The notes under the pieces were generated by a model, which was not told the DNA's origin, did no database searches, and saw only the letters and a program-made list of their open reading frames with translations. Source: Alkalihalobacillus alcalophilus ATCC 27647 = CGMCC 1.3604 (GTDB lineage: Bacteria; Bacillota; Bacilli; Bacillales; Bacillaceae_D). From it: a stretch of DNA of 21,880 nucleotides. Location: NCBI RefSeq assembly GCF_000292245.2, contig NZ_ALPT02000069.1, positions 1-21,880 on the forward strand, written 5' to 3'. A program made the position numbers and the translations under genes. Of this stretch, positions 6,963-15,383 are shown in pieces (the first letter of the stretch is position 1; every line of letters begins with the position of its first letter).

Positions 6963-7621
6963 TGGAAGGAAAAAAGTTTCAGAGATTTACTAAACGTATA
7001 ATTGATATTGTGGTCTCCTTAATAGTTCTTTTAGTATTTTTACCACTGTGGATTATAGTAGCTATCTTAATAAAGGCAACTTCAAAAGGACCTGTACTTT
7101 TCTTACAAGAACGACCTGGATTAAACCAACAAATTTTTAAAGTATATAAATTCCGTACGATGAAACCGGGATCAGAAAAAATGGTTAAGGGTCAAGAAGT
7201 AATGAAAGACGATGATCGTGTAACTGCAATTGGTAAGCTACTTAGAAGAACGAAGATAGATGAAATTCCTCAAGTACTAAATGTATTAAAGGGTGAAATG
7301 AGTCTAGTAGGGCCAAGGCCTGAAAGAGTAGCATCTCTCGCAGACTACGATGATGAAATTTCAAAAAGACTTAACATGAGTCCGGGAATGACAGGCTTAG
7401 CACAAGTGAGCGGTAACATCTACCTGTCCTTAGAAGATAGATACAAGTTTGATGTTTATTATGTAGAAAATTTTAGTGTGTGGCTAGATATAAAGATAAT
7501 TTTTAGAACTGTTGGCGTTGTTTTATTAGGAGAAGATAGATACGTTAACAAGTACTTAGTTGACATTAATCTAGGAGCTATAGAGGTAGCAGCTACTAAA
7601 GAGGAGACTGTTTCAAAATGA
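6962..7621 (+). CDS. Initiating phosphoglycosyl transferase (bacterial sugar transferase, CapM/PglC-like)
   Basis: The 219-aa product is a monotopic phosphoglycosyl transferase that moves a sugar-1-phosphate from a UDP-sugar to undecaprenyl phosphate, the first membrane step of repeat-unit synthesis. One hydrophobic segment lies at about 14-40 with an internal proline. The family motifs follow: QERPG, KFRTM, DEIPQVLNVLKGEMSLVGPRPE (split across 100-122) and SPGMTGLAQVSG. The length is that of the minimal catalytic form, as in PglC and S. aureus CapM, not the large WbaP form. Start overlaps the previous stop by one base, and its stop overlaps the next start (ATGA), so translation is probably coupled. 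With CapD and a CapN-like reductase present, the likely donor is UDP-D-FucNAc; this is inferred. Confidence 0.92.
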   Translation: MEGKKFQRFTKRIIDIVVSLIVLLVFLPLWIIVAILIKATSKGPVLFLQERPGLNQQIFKVYKFRTMKPGSEKMVKGQEVMKDDDRVTAIGKLLRRTKIDEIPQVLNVLKGEMSLVGPRPERVASLADYDDEISKRLNMSPGMTGLAQVSGNIYLSLEDRYKFDVYYVENFSVWLDIKIIFRTVGVVLLGEDRYVNKYLVDINLGAIEVAATKEETVSK

Positions 7622-8493
7622 AAAAGGTACTTGTAACAGGTATTAATAGTTATATAGGCACGTCTTTTATTAAATGGGTTTCACAATATCCTGATAAGTA
7701 TTTAGTAGATTCAATTAGTTTACGAGACGAACAGTGGAAAGAACAATCATTTAAAGATTATGATGTAATATTTCACACCGCTGCAATTGTTCATGTAAAA
7801 GAAAATGAAACGGATCAGTATTTTAAAGTGAATCGGGATCTCACTATAGAGTTGGCTAAAAAAGCCAAAAAAGAAGGAGTAAAACAGTTTATATTTTTAA
7901 GTACGATGGGGGTTTATGGTACGGAGACAGGACACATAACAATTAATACGATTCCTGTACCAAAGACACCTTATGCAAAGTCAAAATTTGAAGCTGAGCA
8001 ACTCCTTGAAAAACTAGGGGATCATAACTTTCAGATTGCAATCTTAAGACCACCAATTGTATATGGTATGAATTGTCCTGGGAACTATAGCAGACTTGCA
8101 ACCCTGGCTTTAAAAGCACCATTCTTTCCTAATATAAATAATGAGCGTAGCATGATATATATTGATAATTTATCTGAATTCATAAGGTTATTAATCGTTC
8201 ACGAAGCTAGTGGGTTGTACTTTCCACAAAATAAGGATTATGTAAATACAACCGAGTTAGTAAAGACTATTGCACAAGCTCATGGAAAAATATTAAATGT
8301 AACAAGCATTTTCAATTGGGCTGTTTCAATAGGCCTTAAACAGTCAGAGACATTTAGAAAGGTCTTTGGCTCTTTTGTTTATGATAAAGAAATAGCTGGA
8401 AGTCCAGGGACTTTACTGAACAGTCAGAGTATAGATTACGAGACTACATCTTTTAAGGACACTATTATAAGAACTGAAGGTAGGGAGCGATGA
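7618..8493 (+). CDS. NAD-dependent epimerase/dehydratase family reductase, CapN-like
   Basis: The 291-aa product is an extended short-chain dehydrogenase. TGINSYIG near residues 7-14 is the nucleotide-binding loop, LSTMGVYG is the central catalytic strand and YAKSK (Y119, K123) is the active-site YxxxK. The string RPPIVYGMNCPGNYSRL and the following PNINNERSMIYIDNL closely resemble what I recall of S. aureus CapN, which reduces the CapD product UDP-4-keto-6-deoxy-GlcNAc to UDP-D-FucNAc. That reaction fits the CapD-like enzyme upstream and the adjacent transferase. It overlaps its upstream neighbour by four bases and ends one base before the next start. A quinovosamine-forming reductase is a possible alternative, since sequence alone does not settle C4 stereochemistry. 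Confidence 0.85.
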   Translation: MKKVLVTGINSYIGTSFIKWVSQYPDKYLVDSISLRDEQWKEQSFKDYDVIFHTAAIVHVKENETDQYFKVNRDLTIELAKKAKKEGVKQFIFLSTMGVYGTETGHITINTIPVPKTPYAKSKFEAEQLLEKLGDHNFQIAILRPPIVYGMNCPGNYSRLATLALKAPFFPNINNERSMIYIDNLSEFIRLLIVHEASGLYFPQNKDYVNTTELVKTIAQAHGKILNVTSIFNWAVSIGLKQSETFRKVFGSFVYDKEIAGSPGTLLNSQSIDYETTSFKDTIIRTEGRER

Positions 8494-8494
8494 A

Positions 8495-9730
8495 ATGAGT
8501 AAAAAGAAAGATGTTTTATTTTTATGTCAGTATTTTTACCCTGAATATGTTTCGTCTGCTACACTACCTTTTGATACTGCAGTGGCCCTTAAGGAAGCTG
8601 GATTTTCAGTCGGTGCGTTATCAGGTTATCCAAAAGAATATAATTTAAATGATGAAGTACCATTGAAAGAAACTTATAAGGGTATAGAAATAAGAAGGTT
8701 AAAATATATTCAACTTAAACGAAGTAACATTATTGGAAGGCTAATTAACTATTTTTCTTTCACTTTTTCTGTTGCTTTGCGTATCAATGAATTAAGAAAG
8801 TATAGGGTGGTAATTGTTTATTCTAACCCACCAGTATTGCCGTTAGTTGCAGCTCTAGCTTCAAAGCTCTTTAACACTAAAATTGTTTTCGTAAGCTATG
8901 ATGTTTATCCGGAGATGGCTCATATAACAAATAGTATTTCAGAAGGTAGCATTATAAGCAAAATGATGAAATTAGTTAACAAGAGTGTTTTCAAACATGT
9001 AAATAAAGTAGTAGCTTTATCGAATGAGATGAAAGCATATCTACTTAACCATAGATCAAAATTATCTGAAGAACAGGTTGAAGTAATCCCAAATTGGTAT
9101 GAGGATAAAGGAATATCTGATGCAAAAGATGCATCAAGAAATAAATTATTTCATTCGATAAAAAAAGATGGCAATCTTATAGTTTCCTATTTTGGGAATA
9201 TGGGGATTTGTCAGGATCTTGATACGCTAGTCGATGCAATTCGTCAATTCAAAGATGATAGTACAGTTCAATTTGTATTCGCTGGACATGGGAATAAAAT
9301 GGAAATATTAAAAGATATAGTAGAAAAAGAAAAATTAGATAATGTTAGTATTTTTGATTTTTTACATGGTCAAGACTTTCAGGATGCACTTAATATTAGT
9401 GACTGTTTTATCGTAAGTTTAGCTAAAGGTTTAACGGGACTAGCTGTTCCGAGTAAAACCTATAGTTACATGATGGCAAGCAAACCTGTAATTGCTATTA
9501 TGGGAGAGGATTCTGATATAGCTAAGGATTTAACAGAAAATAATGCAGGCTATGCAATGGAAGTTGGAGAAAGTTCAAAATTGGTAAATTCAATTAAAGA
9601 ACTTTGTGATGATAAAGAGAAATGTAGAAATATGGGCGAGAATTGCAGGAATGTTTTCCTTAAAAAGTACACTAAAGAACATTGTACTCAACAATATGTG
9701 AATATAATAAAAAAATTACTGGAGGACTAA
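8495..9730 (+). CDS. GT4-family glycosyltransferase (WbuB/CapL-like)
   Basis: The 411-aa product is a GT-B fold transferase. The N-terminal half opens with FLCQYFYPEYVSSA, typical of WbuB-like enzymes, and contains VIVYSNPPVLPL. The C-terminal donor domain shows SYFGNMG, FAGHGNKME and VPSKTYSYMMASKPVIA. WbuB in E. coli transfers L-FucNAc, and S. aureus CapL adds L-FucNAc to the D-FucNAc-PP-lipid. Its position directly before the three L-FucNAc synthesis genes makes L-fucosaminyl transfer the best guess. AGGGAG (8482-8487) serves as ribosome binding site. It acts at the cytoplasmic membrane face. Sugar specificity is inferred from context only. Confidence 0.87.
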   Translation: MSKKKDVLFLCQYFYPEYVSSATLPFDTAVALKEAGFSVGALSGYPKEYNLNDEVPLKETYKGIEIRRLKYIQLKRSNIIGRLINYFSFTFSVALRINELRKYRVVIVYSNPPVLPLVAALASKLFNTKIVFVSYDVYPEMAHITNSISEGSIISKMMKLVNKSVFKHVNKVVALSNEMKAYLLNHRSKLSEEQVEVIPNWYEDKGISDAKDASRNKLFHSIKKDGNLIVSYFGNMGICQDLDTLVDAIRQFKDDSTVQFVFAGHGNKMEILKDIVEKEKLDNVSIFDFLHGQDFQDALNISDCFIVSLAKGLTGLAVPSKTYSYMMASKPVIAIMGEDSDIAKDLTENNAGYAMEVGESSKLVNSIKELCDDKEKCRNMGENCRNVFLKKYTKEHCTQQYVNIIKKLLED

Positions 9731-9731
9731 T

Positions 9732-10751
9732 ATGTTTAAGAATAAAACTTTATTAATAACAGGTGGTACAGGTTCATTTGGGAATGCAGTTATGAAGAGG
9801 TTTTTAGATACCGATATAAAAGAGATTCGTATTTTCTCAAGAGATGAAAAGAAGCAAGATGATATGAGGAAACTTTATAAAAATGATAAACTTAAGTTTT
9901 ATTTAGGAGATGTTCGTGATTTAGCTAGTGTAAAAAATGGAATGTATGGTGTTGATTACATCTTCCATGCGGCAGCTCTTAAACAAGTACCTTCGTGTGA
10001 GTTCTTCCCATTGGAAGCTGTAAAAACAAATGTCATTGGGACGGAAAATGTTCTTACAGCAGCTATTGAAAATAGTGTAAAGAAAGTCATTTGCTTGTCT
10101 ACAGATAAAGCTGCGTATCCAATAAATGCAATGGGGATATCAAAAGCGATGATGGAAAAGGTATTTGTAGCTAAATCAAATACAGTAGATCCAAATAAAA
10201 CTCTTATCTGTGGTACACGTTATGGGAATGTTATGGCCTCTAGAGGTTCTGTAATTCCTTTATTTATTGAACAAATAAAAAATGGACAACCTCTAACGAT
10301 TACTGATCCTAATATGACTAGATTCCTAATGAGTCTTGAAGAAGCTGTTGAACTAGTAGTATTTGCATTCGAAAATGCTGAAGCAGGAGATATTATGGTT
10401 CAAAAATCGCCAGCGTCGACTATTGGTGAGTTAGCACAGGCGCTTAAGGAATTATTTAATGTAGATAATGAAATCAAAGTCATAGGTACACGTCATGGTG
10501 AAAAGTTATATGAAACTCTACTTACTAGAGAAGAACATGTTGTTGCTCAAGATATGGGTGGCTTCTATCGAGTCCCTGCTGACAAGAGAGATCTTAACTA
10601 CGATAAGTATTTCGTAGAAGGTGATCAGAAGTTATCTTCAGAAGACGAGTACAACTCTCATAATACTGAGAGATTAACTATTGAGTCAATTAAAGATAAG
10701 TTGTTAATGCTAGACTATGTTCGTGAAGAGTTGAAAGGCTGGAATAAATAA
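9732..10751 (+). CDS. capE: UDP-GlcNAc 4,6-dehydratase (5-inverting), CapE/FnlA-like
   Basis: The 339-aa soluble short-chain dehydrogenase carries out the first step from UDP-GlcNAc to UDP-L-FucNAc, dehydration with C5 epimerisation. GGTGSFGNAV near residues 10-19 binds the nucleotide, FHAAALKQVPS is family-typical, and STDKAAYPINAMGISK includes MxxxK (M134, K138) in place of YxxxK. RYGNVMASRGSVIPLF and GTRHGEKLYETLL are further marks of the CapE/FnlA/WbjB group, and the length matches S. aureus CapE (about 340 aa). GGAGG at 9721-9725 gives the start. Its stop overlaps the capF start (TAATG). The CapE-CapF-CapG order is conserved in S. aureus cap and in fnlABC of E. coli. Confidence 0.93.
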   Translation: MFKNKTLLITGGTGSFGNAVMKRFLDTDIKEIRIFSRDEKKQDDMRKLYKNDKLKFYLGDVRDLASVKNGMYGVDYIFHAAALKQVPSCEFFPLEAVKTNVIGTENVLTAAIENSVKKVICLSTDKAAYPINAMGISKAMMEKVFVAKSNTVDPNKTLICGTRYGNVMASRGSVIPLFIEQIKNGQPLTITDPNMTRFLMSLEEAVELVVFAFENAEAGDIMVQKSPASTIGELAQALKELFNVDNEIKVIGTRHGEKLYETLLTREEHVVAQDMGGFYRVPADKRDLNYDKYFVEGDQKLSSEDEYNSHNTERLTIESIKDKLLMLDYVREELKGWNK

Positions 10752-11860
10752 TGAAGATACTCGTCACTGGTGCAAGAGGCTTCGTGGGTAAAAACCTAAT
10801 CGCAGAACTAAAAAACCGAAATTATGGGGATATCTTTGAATATGGTAGAGAAACAGATCCTTCATTACTTGATGAATATTGTAAAGAAGCTGATTTTGTG
10901 TTTCATCTTGCCGGAGTAAATCGTCCTAAGGATCAGTCTGAATTTATGGATGGCAATTATGGTTTTACATCAACATTATTAGATACATTAAAAAAACACC
11001 AAAATACTTGTCCAGTAATGATTTCTTCGTCGACTCAATCGATACTGGATAACCCATATGGCATTAGTAAAAAAGCAGGCGAGGACTTGATTTTTGGATA
11101 CAGTAAGATAACAGGTGCAAAAGTACTGGTTTATAGACTCCCTAATGTTTTTGGAAAGTGGTGTAAACCTAATTACAATAGCGCAGTAGCGACTTTCTGC
11201 CACAATGTAGCTCACGAATTACCGATTAATGTGCATGATTCTAGTGTAGTAATGAACTTAGTCTATATTGATGATGTTGTTGAAGAACTTATCAGAGCCT
11301 TAAAGGGAAAAGAAAATAAAATTGAAGAATTTTGCGAGGTTCCAGTTGTTTACAAAGTTACTCTAGGTGAGGTCGTTGACTTATTATATTCATTCAAAAA
11401 GAGTCGTGAAGAACGTTCAATTCCTGATATGTCTAATCTATTCACGAAGAAGTTATATAGTACGTATTTAAGCTATTTGCCAGAAGATAAGTTTAGTTAT
11501 GAACTTAAGATGAATCTAGACCAGAGAGGGTCTTTCACAGAATTTATTAAAACTCCGGATAGAGGGCAGGTTTCTGTTAATATCTCTAAACCCGGTATAA
11601 CAAAGGGAAATCATTGGCACCACACAAAGAATGAGAAGTTCCTTGTGGTAAGTGGAACAGGTGTTATCCGATTTAGAAAAATTGGTACAGAAGAAATTAT
11701 TGAATATTTTGTTACTGGAGACAAAATGGAAGTTGTAGACATACCTACTGGCTACACACATAATATTGAAAATCTAGGTGATACCGATATGGTTACGATC
11801 ATGTGGGCAAATGAGTATTTTGACCCTAAAAGGCCAGACACCTATTTCTTGGAGGTATAA
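10751..11860 (+). CDS. capF: CapF/FnlB-like bifunctional reductase-epimerase (SDR plus cupin)
   Basis: The 369-aa product has the two-domain layout of CapF/WbjC/FnlB: an N-terminal NADPH-dependent short-chain dehydrogenase and a C-terminal cupin. GARGFVG near residues 7-13 is the nucleotide loop and YGISK (Y103, K107) is the active site. The cupin carries H288-W-H290-H291-TKNE, expected to bind metal and catalyse C3 epimerisation before C4 reduction, giving UDP-6-deoxy-L-talose-type HexNAc for the next enzyme. Length agrees with S. aureus CapF. It overlaps capE by one base and is separated from capG by four bases. Confidence 0.93.
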   Translation: MKILVTGARGFVGKNLIAELKNRNYGDIFEYGRETDPSLLDEYCKEADFVFHLAGVNRPKDQSEFMDGNYGFTSTLLDTLKKHQNTCPVMISSSTQSILDNPYGISKKAGEDLIFGYSKITGAKVLVYRLPNVFGKWCKPNYNSAVATFCHNVAHELPINVHDSSVVMNLVYIDDVVEELIRALKGKENKIEEFCEVPVVYKVTLGEVVDLLYSFKKSREERSIPDMSNLFTKKLYSTYLSYLPEDKFSYELKMNLDQRGSFTEFIKTPDRGQVSVNISKPGITKGNHWHHTKNEKFLVVSGTGVIRFRKIGTEEIIEYFVTGDKMEVVDIPTGYTHNIENLGDTDMVTIMWANEYFDPKRPDTYFLEV

Positions 11861-11864
11861 TTAG

Positions 11865-12989
11865 ATGAAAAAATTAAAAGTCATGACAGTAGTAGGTACT
11901 AGACCAGAGATTATTAGACTATCAGCTGTTATAAATAAATTAGAAGAATCAAATGCTATAGAACACATTTTAGTCCATACAGGACAAAACTATGATTATG
12001 AATTAAATGAAGTGTTTTTTAACGATTTTAATTTAAAGAAGCCGGATTATTTTCTTAATGCTGCCACTGGAACCGCAGTAGAAACGATAGGTAACATTCT
12101 TGTGAAAATTGATCCTATTATGGAAGAAGTAAAACCAGAGGCTGTCTTGGTCCTTGGTGATACGAATAGTTGTTTATGTGCAATAGCTGCTAAGAGAAGA
12201 CATATTCCAATCTTCCACATGGAAGCTGGAAACCGTTGTTTTGATCAAAGAGTTCCTGAAGAAACGAATAGAAAAATTGTAGATCATACTGCGGATATCA
12301 ATTTAACCTATAGTGATATTGCTAGAGAATACCTTCTTAAAGAAGGGTTTCCATCTGATAGAATAATTAAAACAGGAAGTCCTATGTTTGAAGTTCTCAA
12401 CTCAAGAAAAGAAGATATTGAGAAGTCTGATGTATTAGAAAGATTAGAACTTGAGAAAGGAAACTATTTTGTAGTTTCAGCACATAGAGAAGAGAATATT
12501 AATTCAGAAACTAATTTCCTAGACCTTGTTGATAGCTTAAATGCAGTTGCGGAAAAGTATAATATGCCAGTAATTGTAAGTACACACCCTAGAACTAGAA
12601 ATATGATTAATACTAAAGGGATTGAGTTTAATCCATTAGTAAAAACAATGAAACCTTTAGGATTTAATGATTATGTCAAACTTCAAATTAAAGCTAAAGC
12701 CGTTCTTAGTGATAGTGGAACAATTAGTGAAGAATCTTCGATTCTTGGGTTTAGAGCACTTAATATTAGACAAGCCCATGAGAGACCAGAAGCGATGGAA
12801 GAATCTGCTGTAATGCTGGTAGGATTGAAGGTAGAGAGAATATTACAAGGGTTAGAGGTTTTAGAATCACAAAAAGTAGATACATTGAGGATTGTTGAAG
12901 ATTATAAAATGCCAAATGTGTCAGATAAAGTATTAAGGATAATACTTTCTTATACTGATTATATAAATAGAGTTGTATGGGGTAAATAG
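11865..12989 (+). CDS. capG: UDP-N-acetylglucosamine 2-epimerase family, CapG/FnlC-like
   Basis: The 374-aa product is a non-hydrolysing UDP-HexNAc 2-epimerase. VVGTRPEIIRL near the start, HTGQNYDYELNEVFF, VLGDTNSCL, MEAGNRC, PEETNRKIVDH, SAHREENI and SDSGTISEES are all intact family motifs. Placed after CapE and CapF, it should perform the last step, C2 epimerisation to UDP-L-FucNAc, rather than making UDP-ManNAc. GGAGG at 11851-11855 is the ribosome binding site. The downstream glycosyltransferase gene starts two bases after its stop. Confidence 0.93.
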   Translation: MKKLKVMTVVGTRPEIIRLSAVINKLEESNAIEHILVHTGQNYDYELNEVFFNDFNLKKPDYFLNAATGTAVETIGNILVKIDPIMEEVKPEAVLVLGDTNSCLCAIAAKRRHIPIFHMEAGNRCFDQRVPEETNRKIVDHTADINLTYSDIAREYLLKEGFPSDRIIKTGSPMFEVLNSRKEDIEKSDVLERLELEKGNYFVVSAHREENINSETNFLDLVDSLNAVAEKYNMPVIVSTHPRTRNMINTKGIEFNPLVKTMKPLGFNDYVKLQIKAKAVLSDSGTISEESSILGFRALNIRQAHERPEAMEESAVMLVGLKVERILQGLEVLESQKVDTLRIVEDYKMPNVSDKVLRIILSYTDYINRVVWGK

Positions 12990-12990
12990 A

Positions 12991-14034
12991 ATGAAGATTG
13001 CTCTTATTTGTCCTTCGAATATGATGTATATGCCATATATAGACAATTATATTAAAATTCTTCAAGAAAGTAATTGTAATTACGATATAATATTATGGGA
13101 TAGGTTCCATTTAGACTCTGCTGAAAATAAGTATCAATATAGAGACTCCAAGATAGGACATAAAAGAAACTATTTTGATTATTTAAAGTATAAACATTTT
13201 ATAAAAGAAAAATTAACGGAAACAAAGTATGAAAGAATTATCGTGTTTGGCTTGCAAATATCATATTTTTTATACCGAGACCTTATTAACAACTATTCAG
13301 AAAAATATATAATTGATATTAGAGATTATAATAGGATTTCTAAATTTTGTAACTTAAAGAAGCTTATTGAACACTCTTCCTTTACTGTTATTTCCTCGCT
13401 AGGATATAAAAAATGGCTTCCAGAAAGTAATAAGTTAGTATTAAATCATAATACTAATTTGGAGAGCGTAAATCTGATTAATGAGTTCCAGTTAAATTTA
13501 ACTAAGAATGAAATAAATATAGCGTATATTGGGGCTTTGAGAGATTACAATATTAATATTAATTTTATTAATGCTCTAAAAAATTCTAAGAACTTTAGAT
13601 TAGAGTATCACGGACATGGAGAAATAAATAATGATTTAATTAATCATTTGGAAAAATATAATATAAAAAATGTCTTTCTTACAGGTAAGTATCTTCGAGA
13701 AGAGGAACCAAGCTTATATTTAAAAAGTAGCTTAGTTAACGCGTTAATACCAAATAATGACATAAACAGTAAAACATTGATGCCGAATAGATTTTATAAT
13801 GCTGCAATATATGGAAAGCCTGTTATTTGTTACAGTGGAAGTTTTTTAGCTGAACAAGTCAAGAAATACTCTTTAGGACTAGTAATCCAATCTTTTGGTA
13901 CTCTAGAAATAAAGATAAGAGAGTATTTAAATAATTTTAACCAGGCAGATTATGAAAGTGGAAGAAAACTTTTCCTAAATGAAGCAATTAACGACAATCG
14001 AAATTTTAAACATAAGCTAGAAGAATTTATTTGA
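12991..14034 (+). CDS. GT-B glycosyltransferase (GT1/GT4-like)
   Basis: The product of about 347 aa begins MKIALICPSN and has weak similarity to GT-B transferases. The C-terminal half shows IAYIGALRDYN, LEYHGHGEIN and LMPNRFYNAAIYGKPVICY, the usual donor-binding pattern. An in-frame ATG at 12973 lies inside capG; the ATG at 12991, two bases after the capG stop with TGGGGT before it, is the better start. The gene is clearly more A+T-rich than capE-capG, and marks the beginning of the variable part of the cassette. It probably adds the third sugar of the repeat unit; the sugar cannot be told. Confidence 0.8.
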   Translation: MKIALICPSNMMYMPYIDNYIKILQESNCNYDIILWDRFHLDSAENKYQYRDSKIGHKRNYFDYLKYKHFIKEKLTETKYERIIVFGLQISYFLYRDLINNYSEKYIIDIRDYNRISKFCNLKKLIEHSSFTVISSLGYKKWLPESNKLVLNHNTNLESVNLINEFQLNLTKNEINIAYIGALRDYNININFINALKNSKNFRLEYHGHGEINNDLINHLEKYNIKNVFLTGKYLREEEPSLYLKSSLVNALIPNNDINSKTLMPNRFYNAAIYGKPVICYSGSFLAEQVKKYSLGLVIQSFGTLEIKIREYLNNFNQADYESGRKLFLNEAINDNRNFKHKLEEFI

Positions 14035-14068
14035 AGAAGGTTATCTTATTTAGATTGTAGGTGCACCT

Positions 14069-15205
14069 ATGTTATTTAAGAATTTAAAAATTCTTTATAC
14101 TATTATCATTCTAACATTACCTATTACATTTCAATATTCCTCGGTTGTACCAGGGATAAGTTTAGGAGAGTTATTCTTAGTAGGTGTAGTATTTTTGTGC
14201 TTAATCTATATGATGCTAAGTAAACAAAAAATTAAGCCTATTAGTTTTCTAAAAAACCCATTTTTTTGGCTTGTTATATATATAATATTCATCTCTTTAA
14301 TTTCCGGAATGATACAAGATACTTTTTCATTAACTACGGTTTCTACTCGAATAATTAGGTTTGTTTTTTATACCATTTGTGCAATAATTATTTCCAGCCA
14401 GTTTTTCGATTTCACCTATGGAATTAAGATATATAAACGTTTTGTGATTTTAGCTACATCTTTCTTAATGGTACAAATTATTTTATATCACTCTACTGGT
14501 TTTATCCTTCAGGGGACGATCCCTGGCGCTAACATGGTTAATGATTTTAGTTATGATAGAATACAAGAATCTCTTAGTCGTTTTTATAGACCTATGTCAT
14601 TTTTTACAGAACCTGGCTATTATGCGCGGTATGTACTTCCGTTTCTAGCATTTTGTTTGTTTTCATCAAAACTTCATGCAAAATATAGAACTGATATGGG
14701 CAAAGCCATTTTTATTACTATTGGTCTTTTTTTGTCTGGGTCAGGTCAAGGCATATTATTAGGTATATTTTTATGGGCAGGATATTTTATTACAAAAGGC
14801 GTAGATATCAGTACATTTAGAATTAGAATAAGATATTTAATAGGAGGATTAGCACTTCCTATTATTAGCTTTTTTATTCTTCAATTTGATCACATTCAAA
14901 GAAGTCTTGATAGGTTATGGGGAGGACCAATGGCCTCTTCAAACCTTAGAGTATATCGTGGATTTGCAGTTTATGAGCAATTCCCATTATTAGAAAAGTT
15001 CATAGGTGTAGGTTACGGTAATTCTGGAAATTATATTGAAGCTCACGGGATATATACACAGTATGATTTTCCAGGAATGCCAGAATATATGAATAGTGTT
15101 GCTTATATTTTAACTGGGACCGGCATAATTGGCTTACTAATTTTACTTTGGACTTTTGTATTTATGTACAAAAAACAAAAGGTTTTTATAAGGCGGTTGC
15201 TATAG
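14069..15205 (+). CDS. Wzy-like O-antigen/capsule polymerase, C-terminus frameshifted
   Basis: The 378-aa product is mostly hydrophobic, with about ten membrane segments and a large extracytoplasmic loop containing FYRPMSFFTEPGYYARY and later SNLRVYRGFAVYEQFP, as in Wzy-type polymerases that join lipid-linked repeat units outside the membrane. It is the only polymerase candidate in the window. The frame ends soon after the string MYKKQ, while the -1 frame continues from the same place with a further membrane helix to 15357. The shift maps to the A6-C-A4 string at 15170-15180, and is what deletion of one base from an A tract would give. The intact protein would be about 429 aa, usual for Wzy. 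This may be an assembly error or a real lesion. GTAGGTG is the ribosome binding site. Confidence 0.78.
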   Translation: MLFKNLKILYTIIILTLPITFQYSSVVPGISLGELFLVGVVFLCLIYMMLSKQKIKPISFLKNPFFWLVIYIIFISLISGMIQDTFSLTTVSTRIIRFVFYTICAIIISSQFFDFTYGIKIYKRFVILATSFLMVQIILYHSTGFILQGTIPGANMVNDFSYDRIQESLSRFYRPMSFFTEPGYYARYVLPFLAFCLFSSKLHAKYRTDMGKAIFITIGLFLSGSGQGILLGIFLWAGYFITKGVDISTFRIRIRYLIGGLALPIISFFILQFDHIQRSLDRLWGGPMASSNLRVYRGFAVYEQFPLLEKFIGVGYGNSGNYIEAHGIYTQYDFPGMPEYMNSVAYILTGTGIIGLLILLWTFVFMYKKQKVFIRRLL

Positions 15206-15357
15206 TATTTATCATTTTATGTGTCCAGGGGGGAATATTGATTTCTTCTAATATGATATTTTATGTATCTATTATTATGGCAGGGACTTATTCTATAAAG
15301 GTACAAAATGAAAACGGATATATAAATTCGAGGTTAAAACAGCAGACCCCAGCATGA
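15176..15357 (+). pseudogene. Out-of-frame C-terminal piece of the Wzy-like polymerase
   Basis: Read in the -1 frame relative to the polymerase, this stretch continues TKGFYKAVAIVFIILCVQGG and then ISSNMIFYVSIIMAG, a membrane helix pair typical of a Wzy C-terminus, then a short polar tail ending at 15357. No independent ribosome binding site or plausible start serves it (an in-frame ATG at 15148 lies inside the polymerase and has no good site). I read it as the displaced end of the upstream gene rather than a separate protein. Confidence 0.65.
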
Positions 15358-15383
15358 AAAAATAATGAGAGGTTTGATACAAA

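Noticed and set aside
12973..12990. ATG at 12973 as start of the glycosyltransferase after capG
   Set aside because: It lies inside capG without a good ribosome binding site; the ATG at 12991 gives the normal MKIALI start.
15165..15190. Programmed -1 ribosomal frameshift in the polymerase gene
   Set aside because: Codon phase is TAC AAA AAA CAA, which does not let both tRNAs re-pair after a -1 slip. A one-base loss is the better explanation.
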